Assembly (NCBI RefSeq): GCF_003236395.1
Contig: NZ_POUD01000028.1
Span: 1 to 51,153 of the forward strand
Direction of reading: 5' to 3'
DNA: 51,153 nt
From: Nonomuraea aridisoli
GTDB taxonomy: Bacteria; Actinomycetota; Actinomycetes; Streptosporangiales; Streptosporangiaceae
The position numbers and the translations under genes were made by a program. The notes under the pieces were generated by a model, which had not been told where the DNA came from, made no database searches, and was given only the letters and a program-made list of their open reading frames with translations. Shown one piece after another: positions 43,040-51,153 of this stretch. Position 1 is the first letter of the stretch, and each line of letters opens with the position of its first letter.

Positions 43040-44296
43040 ATGTCACCACCCCGTGGTCCCCTGGCCCAGCTCCGGCGCGGGCACGAGCAGCTCGTGCTCG
43101 GCCTGCTGCGCAAGCACGGGCCACTCAGCCGGGGCGAGCTGGGCAAGCGCTGCGGCCTGTCCCGCACGACGCTCTACGACATCCTCGCCTCGCTGGTCGC
43201 CAGCGGCACCGTCGTCGCCGCAAGCCAGCAGGACGCGCCCCGCGGCCGCGGCAGGCCCGCCGAGACGCTGACCCTCAACCCCGACGCGGGGCAGGCGATC
43301 GGCATCGACTTCGCCCGCCGGGGCCTGCACGTCGCCGCCGTCAACGTGGCTCACGAGGTCGTCGGCGCGGTCAGCGAGCCGCACGACGCCGACCTGCCGT
43401 GGGAGCGGCGGGTCGAGCTGGCCGAGCGGCTCGTCGGCTCCCTCACCGGCACCGGCTCGGGAGCCCTGCGCCTGGGCGCGCTCGACGCGATCGGCGTCGG
43501 CGTCGTCGGCCCCGTGACCGGTCCGGTCACCGGGCCGGACGCGTCAGCGGAGGGCGGCGACGCCCCGGCCGCGGACGGGCCCGCGCCGCATCCTGTGCAA
43601 CTCCTGCTGCGCGAGCGGTTCGGCGTGCCGGTGCTGCTGGACAACAACACCCGGCTGGCCGCCCTGGGCGAGGCCATCTGGGGCGCCGCCGCCGGCGAGC
43701 AGGACGTGCTCTACCTGCGCCTGTCCCACGGCGTCGGCGGCGGGCTGGTGATCGGCGGCTCGCTGCACCGCGGCACGCAGGGCCTGTCCGGCGAGTTCGG
43801 CCACATCACCGTCGAGCCCGGCGGCGCGCGCTGCGAGTGCGGCGGCACGGGCTGTCTGGAGACCGTCGCCTCGATCAGGGCCGTGCTCGACGCCTACCGC
43901 GCCGTCGGCGGCCGGGCCGACGACGTCGCGCAGCTGGCCAAGTCGGTCACGGCCGGCGACACGCCCGCACTGACGCTCCTGGAGGACGTCGGCACGAAGA
44001 TCGGCGCCGTGCTCGCCGCCGTCTGCAACACGATCGGCCCCGGCGTCATCGTCATCGGCGGCGAGCTGACCGAGACCGGCGAGGCGCTGATGCGGCCGAT
44101 CGAGCGCGCGCTGCACGACCACGTCATGCCGGTCTCCCGGCACCTGCTGAGCCTGCGCCGCGCCAGGCTCGGCGAGGTCGCGGGCGCCCTCGGCGGCATC
44201 GCCCTGGTGCTGCACGAGTCTCCCCTGCTGTCCCGCTATCCAGCCGGTCCCGATCTCGCAAAGGACCCCACCATGACCCCATCGAGGCACCCATGA
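43040..44296 (+). CDS. ROK-family transcriptional regulator
   Basis: A 418-residue regulator. The N-terminal winged helix (about 10-75) includes [20 protein letters not shown]. The ROK sugar-kinase-like domain follows, with [13 protein letters not shown], the substrate motif GEFGH and the zinc motif [10 protein letters not shown], all intact. The ATP-site glycine region is degenerate, as in regulators rather than kinases. [11 protein letters not shown] insert is encoded by a DNA palindrome (43514-43530). It overlaps the permease start by 4 bp (ATGA) and heads the operon, so it probably controls itself and all downstream genes in response to a sugar. Confidence 0.92.
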   Translation: MSPPRGPLAQLRRGHEQLVLGLLRKHGPLSRGELGKRCGLSRTTLYDILASLVASGTVVAASQQDAPRGRGRPAETLTLNPDAGQAIGIDFARRGLHVAAVNVAHEVVGAVSEPHDADLPWERRVELAERLVGSLTGTGSGALRLGALDAIGVGVVGPVTGPVTGPDASAEGGDAPAADGPAPHPVQLLLRERFGVPVLLDNNTRLAALGEAIWGAAAGEQDVLYLRLSHGVGGGLVIGGSLHRGTQGLSGEFGHITVEPGGARCECGGTGCLETVASIRAVLDAYRAVGGRADDVAQLAKSVTAGDTPALTLLEDVGTKIGAVLAAVCNTIGPGVIVIGGELTETGEALMRPIERALHDHVMPVSRHLLSLRRARLGEVAGALGGIALVLHESPLLSRYPAGPDLAKDPTMTPSRHP

Positions 44297-45102
44297 CCCA
44301 GCTCACCGCGGTGGGCAAGCCGTCCGAGGCGCGGGCCGCGCGGCGCGGCGCCGGCCGCCCGAGGCGTGCCCTCACGCTCAACCTGATCGCGGTCGTCGCC
44401 GGCCTGGTCGTGTGGACGCTGCTGGCCACGGTCGGCGTGCAGGGCCTGCCCACCCCGCTGGCGGTGGCGGCCAGGGCCGGCGAGCTGATCGCCGACGGCA
44501 CGCTGCCGCTGGACGCGCTGGCCAGCCTGCGCCGCGTCCTGCTCGGCTTCCTGCTCGGCACGCTGCTGGCCGTCCCGATCGGCTTCCTGATGGGCTGGTA
44601 CGCCACCGCGCGCGGCCTGCTGGAGCCGTACGTGCAGTTCTTCCGGACGATCCCGCCGCTGGCGATCATCCCGCTGGCCATCGTGCTCATGGGCATCGGC
44701 GAGGTGCCGAAGGTCTTCGTGATCTTTCTGGCGGCGTTCCTGTCCAGCGTCGTGTCGACGTTCCAGGGCGTGGTGGACGTGGACAAGACGCTGATCAACG
44801 CCGCCCGTGTGCTCGGCGCCTCGGACCGGACGATCTTCGCGAAGGTCGTGGTGCCCGCCTCGACGCCGTTCATCCTGGTCGGGATGCGGGTCGGGCTCGG
44901 CGCGGCCTGGGGCACGCTCGTCGCCGCCGAGCTGATCGCCGCCCAGGAGGGCCTGGGCTTCCGGATGCAGCAGGCCCAGCTCTACTACGACCTGTCCACG
45001 ATCTTCGTGGGCCTGATCGCCATCGGCGTGCTCGGCCTGCTGATGGACCGACTGCTGCTGTTCGCCGAGCGACGCCTCACCGACTGGCAGGAGCGCCGTT
45101 GA
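44293..45102 (+). CDS. ABC transporter permease, taurine/sulfonate/nitrate family
   Basis: A 269-residue, six-helix permease of the SsuC/TauC type. An Arg-rich N-terminus precedes helix 1 (about residues 30-50). The coupling loop contains [20 protein letters not shown], the family's EAA motif. [20 protein letters not shown] is characteristic of sulfonate/nitrate permeases. Translationally coupled to the ROK gene before it and the ATPase after it. Its substrate is inferred from the sulfatase and glycosidase in the same operon. Confidence 0.92.
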   Translation: MTQLTAVGKPSEARAARRGAGRPRRALTLNLIAVVAGLVVWTLLATVGVQGLPTPLAVAARAGELIADGTLPLDALASLRRVLLGFLLGTLLAVPIGFLMGWYATARGLLEPYVQFFRTIPPLAIIPLAIVLMGIGEVPKVFVIFLAAFLSSVVSTFQGVVDVDKTLINAARVLGASDRTIFAKVVVPASTPFILVGMRVGLGAAWGTLVAAELIAAQEGLGFRMQQAQLYYDLSTIFVGLIAIGVLGLLMDRLLLFAERRLTDWQERR

Positions 45103-45878
45103 ACACCAAGATCTCTTTCCGGGACGTCGTCAAGACGTACCCGATGAAGGACGGCGTCTTCACGGCGCTCGACCACGTGTCGCTGGACATCGCCGACCGC
45201 GAGTTCGTCACGGTCGTCGGCCCGTCGGGCTGCGGCAAGAGCACGCTGATGAGCATGGCCGCCGGGCTCGTCGAGCCCGGCGCGGGCGAGGTGCTGGTCG
45301 ACGGCCGGCCGGTGACCGGCCCGGGGCCGGAGCGCGGCGTGATCTTCCAGCAGTACGCGCTGTTCCCGTGGCTGACCGTGCGCAAGAACGTCGAGTTCGG
45401 CCTGAAGCTCATGGACCTGCCGGCCGAGGAGCGCAGGCGGCGGGCCGAGCACGCGATCGAGCTGGTCGGGCTGTCCGACTTCGCCGACGCGCTGCCCAAG
45501 ACGTTGTCCGGCGGCATGAAGCAGCGCTGCGCGATCGCCCGCGCGTACGCGGTGAACCCGCAGGTCCTGCTCATGGACGAGCCGTTCGGCGCGCTCGACG
45601 CGCTCACCCGCGTGCAGCTGCAGGACCAGCTCCTCGACACCTGGAGCAAGGAGCAGCGCACGGTCATGTTCATCACGCACGACGTGGACGAGGCCGTCTA
45701 TCTGGCGCGCCGGGTCGTCGTGATGGCGGCCAGGCCGGGCCGCATCCAGCAGGTCATCGACGTGGACCTGCCGTACCCGAGGACCGAGGAGATGCGGCTG
45801 TCGCCCGAGTTCGGGCGCCTCCGCAACGAGGTCTGGCACGCCGTCTACCACCAGCCGCCGGCCGTGCCCGCGGCCTGA
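45099..45878 (+). CDS. ABC transporter ATPase, taurine/sulfonate/nitrate family
   Basis: A 259-residue ATPase starting at a rare TTG (45099), supported by AGGAG 5 nt upstream and a TTGA overlap with the permease stop. Walker [11 protein letters not shown]-loop [11 protein letters not shown], intact signature LSGGMKQR, Walker [13 protein letters not shown] and H-loop [15 protein letters not shown] are all canonical. It powers the adjacent permease. The TTG start may limit its level relative to the permease. Confidence 0.93.
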   Translation: MNTKISFRDVVKTYPMKDGVFTALDHVSLDIADREFVTVVGPSGCGKSTLMSMAAGLVEPGAGEVLVDGRPVTGPGPERGVIFQQYALFPWLTVRKNVEFGLKLMDLPAEERRRRAEHAIELVGLSDFADALPKTLSGGMKQRCAIARAYAVNPQVLLMDEPFGALDALTRVQLQDQLLDTWSKEQRTVMFITHDVDEAVYLARRVVVMAARPGRIQQVIDVDLPYPRTEEMRLSPEFGRLRNEVWHAVYHQPPAVPAA

Positions 45879-45913
45879 CCGTACCCCCATCCCCCGGAAA
45901 GGACTGATCCGCC

Positions 45914-46882
45914 ATGCGTTCTCTTCGCCGCGCCCTGACGGCCGCCTCGGCGGTGAGCCTCCTGACACTCTCCGTGACCGCGTGCTCCGACGACGGCTCC
46001 ACGGTCAGGTTCGGCTACATCAGCGACTACAACGGCGCGAGCCTGCTCGCGATCGCCGGCAAGCAGGGCCTGTGGGACAAGCAGGGTCTCACCCCCGAGA
46101 TCAGGGTGTTCACCAACGGCCCGCTGCAGATCCAGGCGCTCGGCGCCGGCGACCTCGACTTCGGCTACATCGGCCCGGGCGCGATGTGGCTGCCCGCCTC
46201 CGGCAAGGCCAAGGTCGTCGCCGTCAACACGCTCGCGTACGCCGACCGCGTCATCGGCCGGCCCGGCGTCGCCACGATGCAGGACCTCAAGGGCAAGAAG
46301 GTCGGCGTGCCCGAGGGCACGTCCGGCGACATGGTGCTCAACCTGGCGCTGAAGAAGGCCGGGATGGCCCCGAGCGACATCGAGAAGGTGCCGATGGACC
46401 CGGCGACCGTGGTGTCGGCGTTCGCCGCCGGGCAGATCGACGGGGCCGGCATCTGGTACCCGCTGATCGACACCATCAAGCAGAAGGTGCCGGGCATGAC
46501 GGAGATCGCCAGCACCAAGGAGTTCCCCGACAACTCGTTCCCGACGGCGTTCGTCAGCGGCCCCGACCCGGACGCCGAGCTGACCGACAAGGTGATCAAG
46601 GTGCTGCAGGAGGCCAACGACTGGCGGGCCGCGCACCCCGAGGAGTCGATCAACGAGGCCGCCGCGCTGCTCAAGCTCGACCCGGCCAAGGTCAAGGCCG
46701 ACGCGGCGAACGTGCAGACGATGACCACCGCCGACCTGGTCGCCAAGACCGAGGACGGCACGGTCGGCAAGTGGCTGGACAGCCTGGCCGACTTCTTCGT
46801 CGGCACCGGCCAGCTCAAGTCGAAGCCGGACCCCGCGACGTACTACACCGGCGATCTCTACACGAAGGCCTACGCGAAGTGA
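45914..46882 (+). CDS. ABC substrate-binding lipoprotein, SsuA/TauA/THI5-like
   Basis: A 322-residue lipoprotein with lipobox VTAC (Cys24). The mature domain FGYISDYNGASLLAIAGKQG, the loop FTNGPLQIQALGAGDLDFGY and the hinge GKKVGVPEGTSGDMVLN match the nitrate/sulfonate/taurine-binding group (NMT1/SsuA). AAGGA lies 10 nt upstream. It captures the ligand outside the membrane. Family members bind sulfonates, sulfate esters, nitrate or pyrimidines; the sulfatase next in line, joined by a 4-bp overlap, makes a sulfate ester the best guess. Confidence 0.92.
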   Translation: MRSLRRALTAASAVSLLTLSVTACSDDGSTVRFGYISDYNGASLLAIAGKQGLWDKQGLTPEIRVFTNGPLQIQALGAGDLDFGYIGPGAMWLPASGKAKVVAVNTLAYADRVIGRPGVATMQDLKGKKVGVPEGTSGDMVLNLALKKAGMAPSDIEKVPMDPATVVSAFAAGQIDGAGIWYPLIDTIKQKVPGMTEIASTKEFPDNSFPTAFVSGPDPDAELTDKVIKVLQEANDWRAAHPEESINEAAALLKLDPAKVKADAANVQTMTTADLVAKTEDGTVGKWLDSLADFFVGTGQLKSKPDPATYYTGDLYTKAYAK

Positions 46883-48348
46883 ACCTGCTGTTCCTGATGA
46901 CCGACCAGCACCGCGTCGACACCCTGGGCTGTTACGGCAACCCGCACGTGGCCACGCCGAACCTCGACCGGCTGGCGGCGACCGGCACGCGCTTCGACCG
47001 GTTCTACACCCCGACGGCCATCTGCACGCCGGCGCGCGCCAGCCTGCTCACCGGGCAGGCGCCGTTCCGGCACCGGCTGCTGGCGAACTACGAGCGCAAC
47101 GTCGGTTACCTGGAGGACCTGCGGGACGACGCGTTCACCTTCCCGCAGGCGCTGAAGGAGCAGGGCTACCAGCTGGGGCTGATCGGCAAGTGGCACGGCG
47201 GCACCCACCGCAACGCCGCCTCCTACGGCTTCGACGGCCCCGACCTGCCCGGCTGGCACAACCCGGTCGACCATCCCGACTACCTGGCGTACCTCGAGGA
47301 GCGGGGGCTGCCGCCGTACAGGATCTCGGACCTGATCCGCGGCACCACGCCGAACGGCAACCGCGGCAACCTGCTCGCGGCGCGGCTGCACCAGCCGGAG
47401 GAGGCGACGTTCGAGGCCTACCTGGCGACCCGGGCCATCGAGCACCTGGAGCGGTACGCCGCCGACGGCCGGCCGTTCTACCTGGCCGCCCACTTCTTCG
47501 GGCCGCATCTGCCGTACCTGCTGCCGGACGAGTACTTCGACATGTACGACCCGGCGCTGGTCGAGCTGCCGGCCTCGATCGCCGAGACGTTCGAGGGCAA
47601 GCCTCCGGTGCAGCGCAACTACAGCGCGCATTGGACGTTCGACACGATCCCCATCGAGGTCACCCGCAAGCTGATCGCGGTCTACTGGGGGTACGTCACG
47701 CTGATCGACCGGCAGATCGGCCGCATCCTCGACAAACTGGACGAGCTGGGGCTCAGCGATGAGACGTCGGTGTTCTTCACCGCCGACCACGGCGAGTTCA
47801 CCGGCGCCCACCGCCTGCACGACAAGGGCCCGGCGATGTACGAGGACATCTACCGCATCCCCGGCATCGTGCGGATCCCCGGCGAGCGACCGCAGGTCAG
47901 GGACGAGTTCGTGACGCTGACCGACTGCACGGCGACGATCCTGGAGCTGGCCGGCTGCGACACCGGGCCGGCCGTGGACAGCCGCAGCCTGGTGCCGCTC
48001 GTCCGCGGTGAGCGGCCGGAGTGGCCGGGCGAGCTGCTGGCGGAGTTCCACGGCCACCACTTCCCGTACCCGCAGCGCATGATCCGCGACGACCGCTACA
48101 AGCTGATCGTCAACCCGGAGTCGGTCAACGAGCTGTACGACCTGCACGCCGACCCGCACGAGCTGAGCAACCGCTACACCCACCCGGAGCTCGCGCCGGT
48201 GCGCCGCCGCCTGATGCGCCGGCTGTACGACCTGCTGCGCGAGCGCGGCGACAACTTCTACCACTGGATGACCCCGATGTTCGACATCGGCGCCCTCGAC
48301 TACGACCCCACCCTGAGCTCCTTCGAGAAGGAGGACGCCCCCGCATGA
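46879..48348 (+). CDS. Cytoplasmic type I sulfatase (formylglycine CxPxR)
   Basis: A 489-residue sulfatase (alkaline phosphatase superfamily). The activation motif C49-T-P-A-R53 in AICTPARASLLTG needs conversion of the Cys to formylglycine. Metal-binding FLMTDQHR at the N-terminus replaces the usual Asp-Asp with Thr-Asp. FFTADHGEFTGAHRLHDKG supplies the second Asp-His pair and Lys. There is no signal peptide, so it acts inside the cell on an imported ester. GTG 46879 overlaps the binding-protein stop (GTGA). No formylglycine-generating enzyme gene lies in the window, so it must be encoded elsewhere. Confidence 0.92.
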   Translation: MNLLFLMTDQHRVDTLGCYGNPHVATPNLDRLAATGTRFDRFYTPTAICTPARASLLTGQAPFRHRLLANYERNVGYLEDLRDDAFTFPQALKEQGYQLGLIGKWHGGTHRNAASYGFDGPDLPGWHNPVDHPDYLAYLEERGLPPYRISDLIRGTTPNGNRGNLLAARLHQPEEATFEAYLATRAIEHLERYAADGRPFYLAAHFFGPHLPYLLPDEYFDMYDPALVELPASIAETFEGKPPVQRNYSAHWTFDTIPIEVTRKLIAVYWGYVTLIDRQIGRILDKLDELGLSDETSVFFTADHGEFTGAHRLHDKGPAMYEDIYRIPGIVRIPGERPQVRDEFVTLTDCTATILELAGCDTGPAVDSRSLVPLVRGERPEWPGELLAEFHGHHFPYPQRMIRDDRYKLIVNPESVNELYDLHADPHELSNRYTHPELAPVRRRLMRRLYDLLRERGDNFYHWMTPMFDIGALDYDPTLSSFEKEDAPA

Positions 48349-50615
48349 GAAGGCTCCTGGGCCTCGCCGCCCTGCTGGCGGGGCTGGCCGTCGACCCGTT
48401 ACCCGCCGCGGCGCAGGCCCCCGCCGCGTACGCCAACCCGGTGTCGGCGGGCGTCGTGGACACCTTCCCCGACCCGACGATGATCCACGCCAAGGACGGC
48501 CTCTGGTACGCCTACGGCACCCAGAACCCGGTGTTCCACAGCAAGGGCGAGGCCGGCGAGCGCATCCTGCCGATCCTGCGCTCGGCGGACATGGTGACCT
48601 GGGAGTACGCCGGCGAGGTCTTCACCCCGCAGACCGAGCCCGCCTGGCACAACGGCGCGCGGCTCTGGGCACCGGACATCCGGTACATCGACGGCCAGTA
48701 CCACCTGTACTACTCGCTGGCCGGCGGTGACCTCGGCCTCGCGACCGCGCCGACGCCGACCGGGCCGTGGACGGACCGGGGCGACATCCTGCCCGCCGCG
48801 ACCCAGTCGACCTGCCCGACCGGCCACATCGACCAGGCGCAGTTCACCGACGCCGACGGCACGCACTACATGTACTGGGGCAGCTACGACGTCATCTGCG
48901 TGGCGCGGATGAACGCCGACGCCACCCGCGTCGAGGGCCCCGCCCGGCAGGTCGCGCGGGGCCGCCGCATGGAGGGCGGGTACGTCGTCCGCCGCGACGG
49001 CTTCTACTACCTCTTCTACTCCGACGCCGGCTGCTGCGACGGCGCCTTCAGCGGCTACCAGGTGAAGGCCGGCCGCTCCACCAGCCCGTTCGGCCCGTTC
49101 ACCGACGACGAGGGCGTGGACCTGATGGCGCTGACCTCCAAGGGCGCCGTCGTCGTGGGCGCGAACGGCAACCGCTGGGCCGGCCCCGGCCACAGCGGCT
49201 TCCAGACCGACCTGTCCGGCCAGGACTGGCTCGTCTACCACGGCATCTCGACGGCCGACCCGGACTTCCCGCCGATCGGCGGCGGGCGGCTGACGGGGCT
49301 GAGCAAGCGCCCGTTGCTGATCGACCGGCTCGACTGGATCGACGGCTGGCCCGTGGTCCGCGCCGGGGCGGGGCCCTCCGAGGGCGACCAGCCGGCGCCG
49401 GTGACGTCGTACGAGGCGGGCGGCGCGTTCGGTGAGGGCTCGCTGACCGGCTGGCGCGCCGAGGACGGCTGGTCGGCGCGGACCGACCGGGACGCCCACG
49501 GGTACGCCACCCACACGGGCGGCCTGTCGTATCTCGTCTCAGCGGGAAAGACGGCCGCCGCCGACGTACGGGCCCAGGCGGACCTGCGGGTCGCCGACGG
49601 CGCGGCCGGTCTGACGCTGGCCCACGTCAACCGCAACAACAACGTGGTCGCGTGGCTGGACGCGGAGCGCGGCGCGCTGGTCACCGACGTGGTGATCGGC
49701 GGCCGCAGCCGCGGCGAGCAGGTGACGCCGCTGCCGGCCGCGTTCGACTTCGGCGTCTGGCACGCCGTGGTGGCCGAGCTGCGCGGCGCCGAGCTGACCG
49801 TGCAGGTGAGCGCCGACAAGCTGGGCGACGCCGTCGCCGAGCAGACCCGCACCCTGCCGCGGGCCGCCGCCCGCCACGGCTCCGTGGGCGCCGTCGCGCG
49901 CGGCACGGCCGACGCCGACAACGTCGGCGCCGCGAGGCTCCACACCCCGGTCACCGAGCGCGTGCCCGCGCCCGCGGCGGGCGAGCCGCTGCCCGAGTAC
50001 AGCGACGAGTTCGACGGCACGGCGCTCGACGCGAGCTGGCGATGGGTGCGCGGCCCCGCCGCCGGCGTCTCGGTCGCCAACGGCACGCTGACCTGGCCGA
50101 CGCAGAACGCCGAGCTGTACCGCGACAACAACACGGCGTCGGTGCTGCTGCGGGACGCGCCCGAGGGCGACTACACGGTCGAGGCCAAGCTCCGCTTCGC
50201 GCCGTCGCAGGGCAACCAGCAGGCCGGCATCCTGCTGTACGAGAACGACGACCGCTGGTTCAAGCTGACCCACTCGGCGCTGCCGCTGCAGCGGGGCGAC
50301 GGAGCCGTGCTGCGGGTCAGCGAGTTCGGCAAGGAGGGCGAGCGGCCGACGACCACGCCGCCGACCGCCGTGTTCAACGCGCCGATGTTCGGCGGGCCGA
50401 CGGCGGAGACGATGTGGCTACGGCTGTCGTACCACCACGACGCCGCGAACGACGAGACCGAGGTGCGTGCGGCGACCAGCCGGGACGGCGAGGGCTGGGT
50501 GCCGGGCGGCGTCTGGACGCTGCCCGCGAAGGACAGGCCCAGGATCGGTCTGATCTCCATGAACCGGGCCGGCGCCGTGGCCGCGTTCGACTACGTGCGG
50601 ACGTATCGCGATTGA
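48345..50615 (+). CDS. Secreted multidomain glycoside hydrolase, family 43 type
   Basis: A 756-residue exported enzyme. Residues 1-23 are a signal peptide (LPAAA). The five-bladed GH43 propeller (about 28-370) has a base candidate Asp43 in DTFPDPTMI, pKa-modulating Asp163 in GHIDQAQF and acid candidate Glu210 in RMEGGYVV. The GAFSGYQVKAGRS blade fits arabinan-active members. Two beta-sandwich regions follow: about 385-545, and a concanavalin-like domain (about 550-756, YSDEFDGTALDASWRW) as in C-terminal domains of xylosidase-like GH43s. ATG overlaps the sulfatase stop (ATGA). It is the outside-acting enzyme of the operon. Confidence 0.9.
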   Translation: MRRLLGLAALLAGLAVDPLPAAAQAPAAYANPVSAGVVDTFPDPTMIHAKDGLWYAYGTQNPVFHSKGEAGERILPILRSADMVTWEYAGEVFTPQTEPAWHNGARLWAPDIRYIDGQYHLYYSLAGGDLGLATAPTPTGPWTDRGDILPAATQSTCPTGHIDQAQFTDADGTHYMYWGSYDVICVARMNADATRVEGPARQVARGRRMEGGYVVRRDGFYYLFYSDAGCCDGAFSGYQVKAGRSTSPFGPFTDDEGVDLMALTSKGAVVVGANGNRWAGPGHSGFQTDLSGQDWLVYHGISTADPDFPPIGGGRLTGLSKRPLLIDRLDWIDGWPVVRAGAGPSEGDQPAPVTSYEAGGAFGEGSLTGWRAEDGWSARTDRDAHGYATHTGGLSYLVSAGKTAAADVRAQADLRVADGAAGLTLAHVNRNNNVVAWLDAERGALVTDVVIGGRSRGEQVTPLPAAFDFGVWHAVVAELRGAELTVQVSADKLGDAVAEQTRTLPRAAARHGSVGAVARGTADADNVGAARLHTPVTERVPAPAAGEPLPEYSDEFDGTALDASWRWVRGPAAGVSVANGTLTWPTQNAELYRDNNTASVLLRDAPEGDYTVEAKLRFAPSQGNQQAGILLYENDDRWFKLTHSALPLQRGDGAVLRVSEFGKEGERPTTTPPTAVFNAPMFGGPTAETMWLRLSYHHDAANDETEVRAATSRDGEGWVPGGVWTLPAKDRPRIGLISMNRAGAVAAFDYVRTYRD

Positions 50616-50709
50616 CGACGGGCGATTCCCGTTCTGTGAAACGTGTGTCGCCCGGCGCGGCCGGTGTGCTTGACTCACCGGCCGGTGACCACACCCTCTG
50701 GGAGGGTTC

Positions 50710-51153
50710 ATGCGGGAGTTCGTAGGGATCGACCCCCGCGGGGCGCATGCGGTGATCCGCCGGATGGAGGCGGGAAAAGAGGCTCTCGACCGGCTCCGTC
50801 CTCTGCTCGACGCGGCGATCGCCGAGGCGGGCGAGGACTGGGCCGGCGACCCTTCCGCCGCGGCCCTGCACCGCGCGCGGGCGTTCCTCGACGAGTCCCG
50901 GCAGGAGCTCAGGTGGCGTATCCACACCCTGGAACACCTCGTGCCGGTCCGGGAGCGCGGCATGCTCACGGGAACGTTCCCGTTCGCCACCGAAGAGGAT
51001 GCGGTCGAAACCGCCGACCGGCACGCCCGAGCGATCCTGCACGCCCTCACCGCCCACGACCGTAGCCCTTCTCCGGATACCCACCACGGCGTGCGATCCG
51101 CCGTAACCGCCATAACCCCCGGCGACCCCTCCTACGCCTCCACCCTCCTGACC
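50710..51153 (+). CDS. N-terminal part of a WXG100-like helical protein (runs off window)
   Basis: At least 148 residues, open to the window edge. The first about 100 form a long helical hairpin: ALDRLRPLLDAAIAEAGEDW, then GDPSAAALHRARAFLDESRQ, resembling WXG100/ESX-type domains found at the start of large actinobacterial toxin-like proteins. The later segment GDPSYASTLL recalls a repeated theme in such proteins, but no toxin domain is visible yet. GGAGG lies 4-5 nt before the ATG. No signal peptide. Confidence 0.6.
   Translation, partial: MREFVGIDPRGAHAVIRRMEAGKEALDRLRPLLDAAIAEAGEDWAGDPSAAALHRARAFLDESRQELRWRIHTLEHLVPVRERGMLTGTFPFATEEDAVETADRHARAILHALTAHDRSPSPDTHHGVRSAVTAITPGDPSYASTLLT

Overview
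The window is about 51 kb of very GC-rich DNA with strong third-position G/C bias, frequent GTG starts, many 4-bp ATGA/GTGA gene overlaps, leaderless-type promoters and actinobacterial families (DUF397-like, tandem MerR, MFS/GAF/amidohydrolase operon, secreted M36 protease). It is most likely chromosomal DNA of a filamentous actinomycete; a Streptosporangiales-type genus such as Nonomuraea would fit, but that is an inference. I saw no rRNA, tRNA, CRISPR array, phage gene or recognisable insertion sequence.

Layout. 1-2580: a TetR repressor (cut by the window edge) diverges from two NAD(P)-binding oxidoreductase genes across a perfect 11-bp inverted repeat. 2595-8191: a complete oligopeptide (Opp/Dpp) ABC importer on the minus strand. 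8533-11857: a kinase-fold phosphotransferase, an amidohydrolase-2 enzyme, a tandem-MerR regulator and a DUF6194-like protein. 11959-14120: an FAD oxidoreductase/HxlR divergent pair and an unknown protein. 14132-18209: an RpiR regulator divergent from an MFS-GAF-amidohydrolase operon, with a palindromic operator between them. 18257-24665: single genes (alpha/beta hydrolase, a transpeptidase homologue lacking its catalytic motifs, CoA-transferase plus C45 acyltransferase, Uma2 protein, EEP-fold membrane protein with a tiny upstream ORF). 24668-28962: a GH3 glycosidase with LacI-type operators, a secreted vanadium haloperoxidase-type protein and a DUF397-like protein.

29098-36312 is a decaying segment. 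It holds a sugar ABC permease pair whose first member lacks its 5' end and has no binding protein, gene remnants, an amidohydrolase broken by a frameshift and an internal deletion, an ArsR-like gene with an internal deletion and lost DNA-binding end, and a methyltransferase cut off at motif I beside an orphan operator. Intact isochorismatase-fold, MFS and small unknown genes survive between them.

36370-42877: a secreted serine beta-lactamase-fold hydrolase, a methyltransferase, a large secreted M36 metalloprotease, an orphan taurine/nitrate-type ABC ATPase coupled to a 46-residue acidic protein, and a divergent ABM monooxygenase. 43040-50615 is the most coherent and interesting system: a tightly coupled operon of a ROK regulator, a taurine/sulfonate-type ABC importer (permease, ATPase, lipoprotein), a cytoplasmic CxPxR sulfatase and a secreted multidomain GH43 glycosidase. 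The gene order suggests a sulfated-glycan or sulfate-ester scavenging pathway: the secreted enzyme releases a product, the importer takes in a sulfate ester, and the sulfatase removes sulfate inside the cell. The window ends in the start of a helical protein resembling a WXG100-type domain.
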